Shown: positions 61,458 to 64,000 of the stretch, piece after piece | Layout of the letters: the number at the start of each line of letters is the position of its first letter | Position numbering within the stretch: the first letter of the stretch is position 1 | Position numbers and translations under genes: made by a program | Assembly: GCF_000341345.1 (NCBI RefSeq) | Contig: NC_020302.1 | Span: 724,075-788,074, forward strand | From: Corynebacterium halotolerans YIM 70093 = DSM 44683 | GTDB lineage: Bacteria > Actinomycetota > Actinomycetes > Mycobacteriales > Mycobacteriaceae | DNA length: 64,000 bases | Direction: 5' to 3' | Notes under the pieces: model-generated | What the model saw: the letters and a program-made list of their open reading frames with translations, nothing else | Told to the model about the DNA's origin: nothing | Databases searched by the model: none

Positions 61458-62447
61458 ATGGACAACAGCTACCTCGACGGATCGGGCTATGACCGGGAGA
61501 CCGTGGCGTTCTACGACGTGGCCCACGAGGGGGCCCAGGTCCGCACCGTCGCCGGTGTGCTGGACCAGCTGGCCGGCCTCTACGGGCTCAACCCGCGCAG
61601 CGTCGTCGTTCTGCCGACCGACCAGGTCTCCCACGCCGCCGCCCGCTTCGTCACCGCCGTGCGCAGCCCCCTGCGTCTGCCCGTCGTGGTCACCGACACC
61701 CTGCCCGGCTACGTCGGTGCCCTCGACGTCGTCATCGCCGTCGGCGACCGCGGCGAGGATCCTGAGCTCTCCCAGGCCCTGCTGACGGCCGCCCGGCGCG
61801 GGGCGGTGACCATCCTCGCCGGACCCGCCCAGGGGCCGATTCTCGAGGACGCCCCCGACGACTGCGTGATCGTGCCCGCCTCCCCGACGGCCGTCGGCCC
61901 CTCCCCGTCGCGGGCGATCACGGTCGTCGGCACCGTCCTGGACCTGCTCGAGGAGGACCCGGATCTGGTGGGCCAGCGGCTGCAGGAGGTCGCCGACGCC
62001 GTCGACGCCGAGCTCGAGCAGCTCTCCCCGGAACGCGACGAGCTGGTCAACCCCGGCCGGCAGTTGCGCGCCTTCGTCGAGGGTGCCCGCGTCCTCCACA
62101 CCGGCCGCAGTCGTCTGGGGCGTGCGTTGGCGGAGATCGTCGCCACAATCTGGTCCACGAAGGGTCTGCCCTCCGGCTTCGTGGAGGCCGATGAGCTGGG
62201 TACCGCCCTCGCCGCCGGCCCTGCGGCGCCTGCCGCCGACGACATCTTCCATGATCCGTATCTGGACGGTCCGGCCGTGGTGCTACCGTTGAAGACCATT
62301 GTGTGGGCCGAGGAAGAGGCGGGCCTGGCCCACTCGTTGGCGGTGCACTGCGAGTCCCCGGGACTGGGCGACTCCGCCTCCGCCCTGAAACTGATCACCC
62401 GCGGCTTCGCCGCGACCGCCTATGAAGCACGCGTGGAGGAAATCTAG
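61458..62447 (+). CDS. TobH/SIS-domain-like protein upstream of manA
   Basis: A 329-residue protein resembling the N-terminal part of bifunctional phosphoglucose/phosphomannose isomerases: QLAGLYGLNPRSVVVLPTDQVSHAAARFV, then LPVVVTDTLPGYVGALDVVIAVGDRGEDP and AARRGAVTILAGPAQGPI, a degenerate SIS sugar-isomerase fold. The catalytic Glu/His of true isomerases are not obvious. It sits at the Rv3256c/cg0854 position and its TAG is followed at once by the manA ATG, so it is cotranslated. A regulatory or scaffolding role with ManA is possible. Confidence 0.8.
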   Translation: MDNSYLDGSGYDRETVAFYDVAHEGAQVRTVAGVLDQLAGLYGLNPRSVVVLPTDQVSHAAARFVTAVRSPLRLPVVVTDTLPGYVGALDVVIAVGDRGEDPELSQALLTAARRGAVTILAGPAQGPILEDAPDDCVIVPASPTAVGPSPSRAITVVGTVLDLLEEDPDLVGQRLQEVADAVDAELEQLSPERDELVNPGRQLRAFVEGARVLHTGRSRLGRALAEIVATIWSTKGLPSGFVEADELGTALAAGPAAPAADDIFHDPYLDGPAVVLPLKTIVWAEEEAGLAHSLAVHCESPGLGDSASALKLITRGFAATAYEARVEEI

Positions 62448-63614
62448 ATGGACCAGCTCACCGGCATGCTCCGGACGTACCCCTGGGGGTCGCGGACGCT
62501 GATTCCGGAGCTGCGTGGGCTGCCCGCCCCCTCGGACCGCCCCGAGGCGGAACTGTGGTTCGGGGCGCACCCCGCCTCCCCGTCGACCATCGACGGGCGC
62601 CCGCTCACCGAGCTCATCGCCGCCGATCCCGAGGCCGCCCTCGGGCGCCGGGTACGCGAGAACTTCGGTGACGGCCTGCCGTTCCTGCTCAAGCTGCTCG
62701 CCGCCGCGGAGCCGCTGTCCCTGCAGGCGCACCCCTCCGCCGAACAGGCCGCGGAGGGCTTCGCCCGGGAGAACGAGTCGGGTATCGCCATGGAGGCGCC
62801 CAACCGCAACTACAAGGACCCGAGCCACAAGCCCGAGCTCATCGTCGCGCTCACGGACTTCACCGCCATGGCCGGTTTCCGCCCGCTGGAGCGCACCCGG
62901 GAGCTTTTCGACGCCCTGTCCTGCCCGCAGCTGGACCGCTACCTGGCCTTCCTGGAGCATGACCCGGAGCAGGAGGAGGCCAACCTGCGCGGCCTGTTCA
63001 CCACCTGGATCACCATCCCCTCGCTGGCGCGCACCGAACTCATCGAGGGTGTGGTCACCGCCGCGCGGCCGTTGCTGGACCGCGGGGACTGGATCTCCGA
63101 GGTGCTGGGCAACGTCCTCTACCTGCACGAGCAGTACCCGGGCGACGTCGGGGTGCTCGGTGCCCTGCTGCTCAACCACCTGCACCTGTCGCCCGGCGAG
63201 GCGATCTACCTGGACGCCGGGCACCTGCACGCCTACATCTCGGGCCTGGGCGTGGAGATCATGGCGAACTCCGACAACGTGCTGCGCGGGGGGCTGACCT
63301 CCAAATACGTCGACGTGCCCGAGCTGGTCAAGGTGCTCGACTTCCACTCGCTGGCCGACCCGGTCGTGCGCGCGAACGACGGACGCTACCCGGTGCCGGC
63401 CGAGGAGTTCTCGCTGACCTGCCACATGCTGGGCGGGGCAGGGGAGTCCTCGGTGACCGTCGACCACGACGGGCCCGTCATCGCCCTGTGCACCGCGGGC
63501 GAGCTCACGCTCGGGGGCCTGGCGCTCGTCCCCGGCGACGCCGCCTGGATCCCGGCCTCCGATCCGGCCGTCACCGCCACCGGTCAGGGGCAGCTGTTCA
63601 TCGCGCGGGCGTGA
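62448..63614 (+). CDS. manA: Mannose-6-phosphate isomerase, type I
   Basis: A 388-residue zinc cupin that converts fructose-6-P to mannose-6-P, the entry to GDP-mannose. YPWGSRTLIPEL and AELWFGAHPASPS open the fold. LSLQAHPSAEQA and NYKDPSHKPELIVAL bring the metal ligands (Q, H, E), and YLDAGHLHAYISGLGVEIMANSDNVLRGGLT is the family signature with the second His. GGAGGAAATCTAG precedes the ATG. A strong terminator follows 28 bp after the stop. Confidence 0.96.
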   Translation: MDQLTGMLRTYPWGSRTLIPELRGLPAPSDRPEAELWFGAHPASPSTIDGRPLTELIAADPEAALGRRVRENFGDGLPFLLKLLAAAEPLSLQAHPSAEQAAEGFARENESGIAMEAPNRNYKDPSHKPELIVALTDFTAMAGFRPLERTRELFDALSCPQLDRYLAFLEHDPEQEEANLRGLFTTWITIPSLARTELIEGVVTAARPLLDRGDWISEVLGNVLYLHEQYPGDVGVLGALLLNHLHLSPGEAIYLDAGHLHAYISGLGVEIMANSDNVLRGGLTSKYVDVPELVKVLDFHSLADPVVRANDGRYPVPAEEFSLTCHMLGGAGESSVTVDHDGPVIALCTAGELTLGGLALVPGDAAWIPASDPAVTATGQGQLFIARA

Positions 63615-63641
63615 GACGGCTGCCTTGAGGGGCAGGACAGG

Positions 63642-63676
63642 AAAAACCGCCCGGTGGGGGAGGCCGGGCGGTTTTT
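63642..63676. terminator. Bidirectional intrinsic terminator after manA
   Basis: AAAAACCGCCCGG (63642-63654) and CCGGGCGGTTTTT (63664-63676) form a perfect 13-bp stem with A/T tails on both sides. It serves manA on plus and the Pro-rich gene on minus. Confidence 0.93.
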
Positions 63677-63704
63677 CTGATTCAGCTGTCGCGTGGGGCG
63701 GGAC

Positions 63705-64000
63705 TCAGCGCAGGAAGGGCAGCCAGTTGTCCCACTGCCACTGCTGACCGGAGCCGGTCGGCTGGGCGGGAACGGGGGCCGGTTCGTTCGTCGGCGTGGG
63801 TGCCGGAGCCTGGTTCGTGGGGCCGTCGCCCGCCCCGGCCGGGCCACCGGCGCCGGTACCCGTGCCGGTCTCGGTCACGGCCGGTGCGGACGGTACGGCC
63901 GGTTCGGTGGACTGGGCGGGGGCGATGGGCCGGGAGGGCTCCACCGGCGGGGAAGGCTGCGGCGAGACGGTCTCATCCTCCTGCGGGGTGGGGGACACCC
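63705..64000 (-). CDS. Pro/Thr-rich C-terminal part of a gene cut by the window edge
   Basis: The minus strand is open from the window edge to a stop at 63705. The 97-98 visible residues are low complexity (PAPTPTNEPAPVPAQPT and similar) and end QQWQWDNWLPFLR. This looks like the extracytoplasmic tail of a secreted or membrane-anchored corynebacterial protein whose folded part lies beyond the window. The in-frame ATG at 63998 is not necessarily the start. Confidence 0.55.
   Translation of the reverse strand, partial: VSPTPQEDETVSPQPSPPVEPSRPIAPAQSTEPAVPSAPAVTETGTGTGAGGPAGAGDGPTNQAPAPTPTNEPAPVPAQPTGSGQQWQWDNWLPFLR

Overview
The window is high-GC actinobacterial chromosome, almost certainly Corynebacterium. 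Three things point there: the accE-dtsR2-dtsR1-birA-purK-purE block, a trehalose-type ABC importer, and an lcpA-rmlD-wbbL-manC-whiB-pmmA-manA envelope block whose order matches what I recall of C. glutamicum (cg0809-cg0856) and M. tuberculosis (Rv3255c-Rv3267). Many genes start on GTG, several look leaderless, and a C50 decaprenoxanthin-type carotenoid operon is present. Species is not assigned; nothing was searched, so family names rest on motifs read by eye.

Layout. (1) 1-13.4 kb is core: a DUF3151 gene cut by the window edge, a membrane O-acyltransferase, Maf, acyl-CoA carboxylase subunits (accE, dtsR2, dtsR1), biotin ligase, a PH-domain membrane protein, purK and purE, small accessory genes, an aldehyde dehydrogenase relic and a MarR regulator. 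(2) 13.5-19 kb holds the four-gene sugar ABC importer and a TIGR03089 gene. (3) 19.1-25.5 kb is a compact carotenoid operon (glycosyltransferase, crtE, crtB, crtI, crtYe, crtYf, crtEb) in which every junction overlaps, followed by a convergent TetR gene. (4) 26-46.6 kb is an accessory island: an IS21 transposase relic, an AT-rich ORC/STAND-like ATPase, a complete type I restriction-modification system flanked by two apparently identical inverted 1744-bp IS1380-family elements, an ArdC-like gene and other conjugative-element scrap, a second IS1380-family element that split a DEDDh exonuclease gene, and an IS3 element that split a small ORF. (5) 46.7-51.9 kb carries an amidase with a small partner, an ion-transporter-like permease, TspO, an esterase and a decaying secreted-protein gene. 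(6) 52-63.6 kb is the conserved envelope block supplying rhamnose linkage and GDP-mannose, with a 103-bp tandem repeat between pmmA and a pyruvyltransferase-like gene.

How it works together. The carboxylase subunits with BirA make malonyl-CoA and related precursors. LcpA, RmlD and WbbL build and attach the arabinogalactan linkage unit. ManA, PmmA and ManC convert fructose-6-phosphate to GDP-mannose. The importer probably recycles trehalose. The carotenoid operon converts prenyl diphosphates to a C50 pigment, perhaps glycosylated. Regions 3 to 5 lie between the TIGR03089 gene and lcpA, which I recall as close neighbours in relatives, so this interval looks like an insertion hot spot. The least explained candidates are the solitary AT-rich ATPase at 27.5 kb, the extended HsdM and the 103-bp repeat array.
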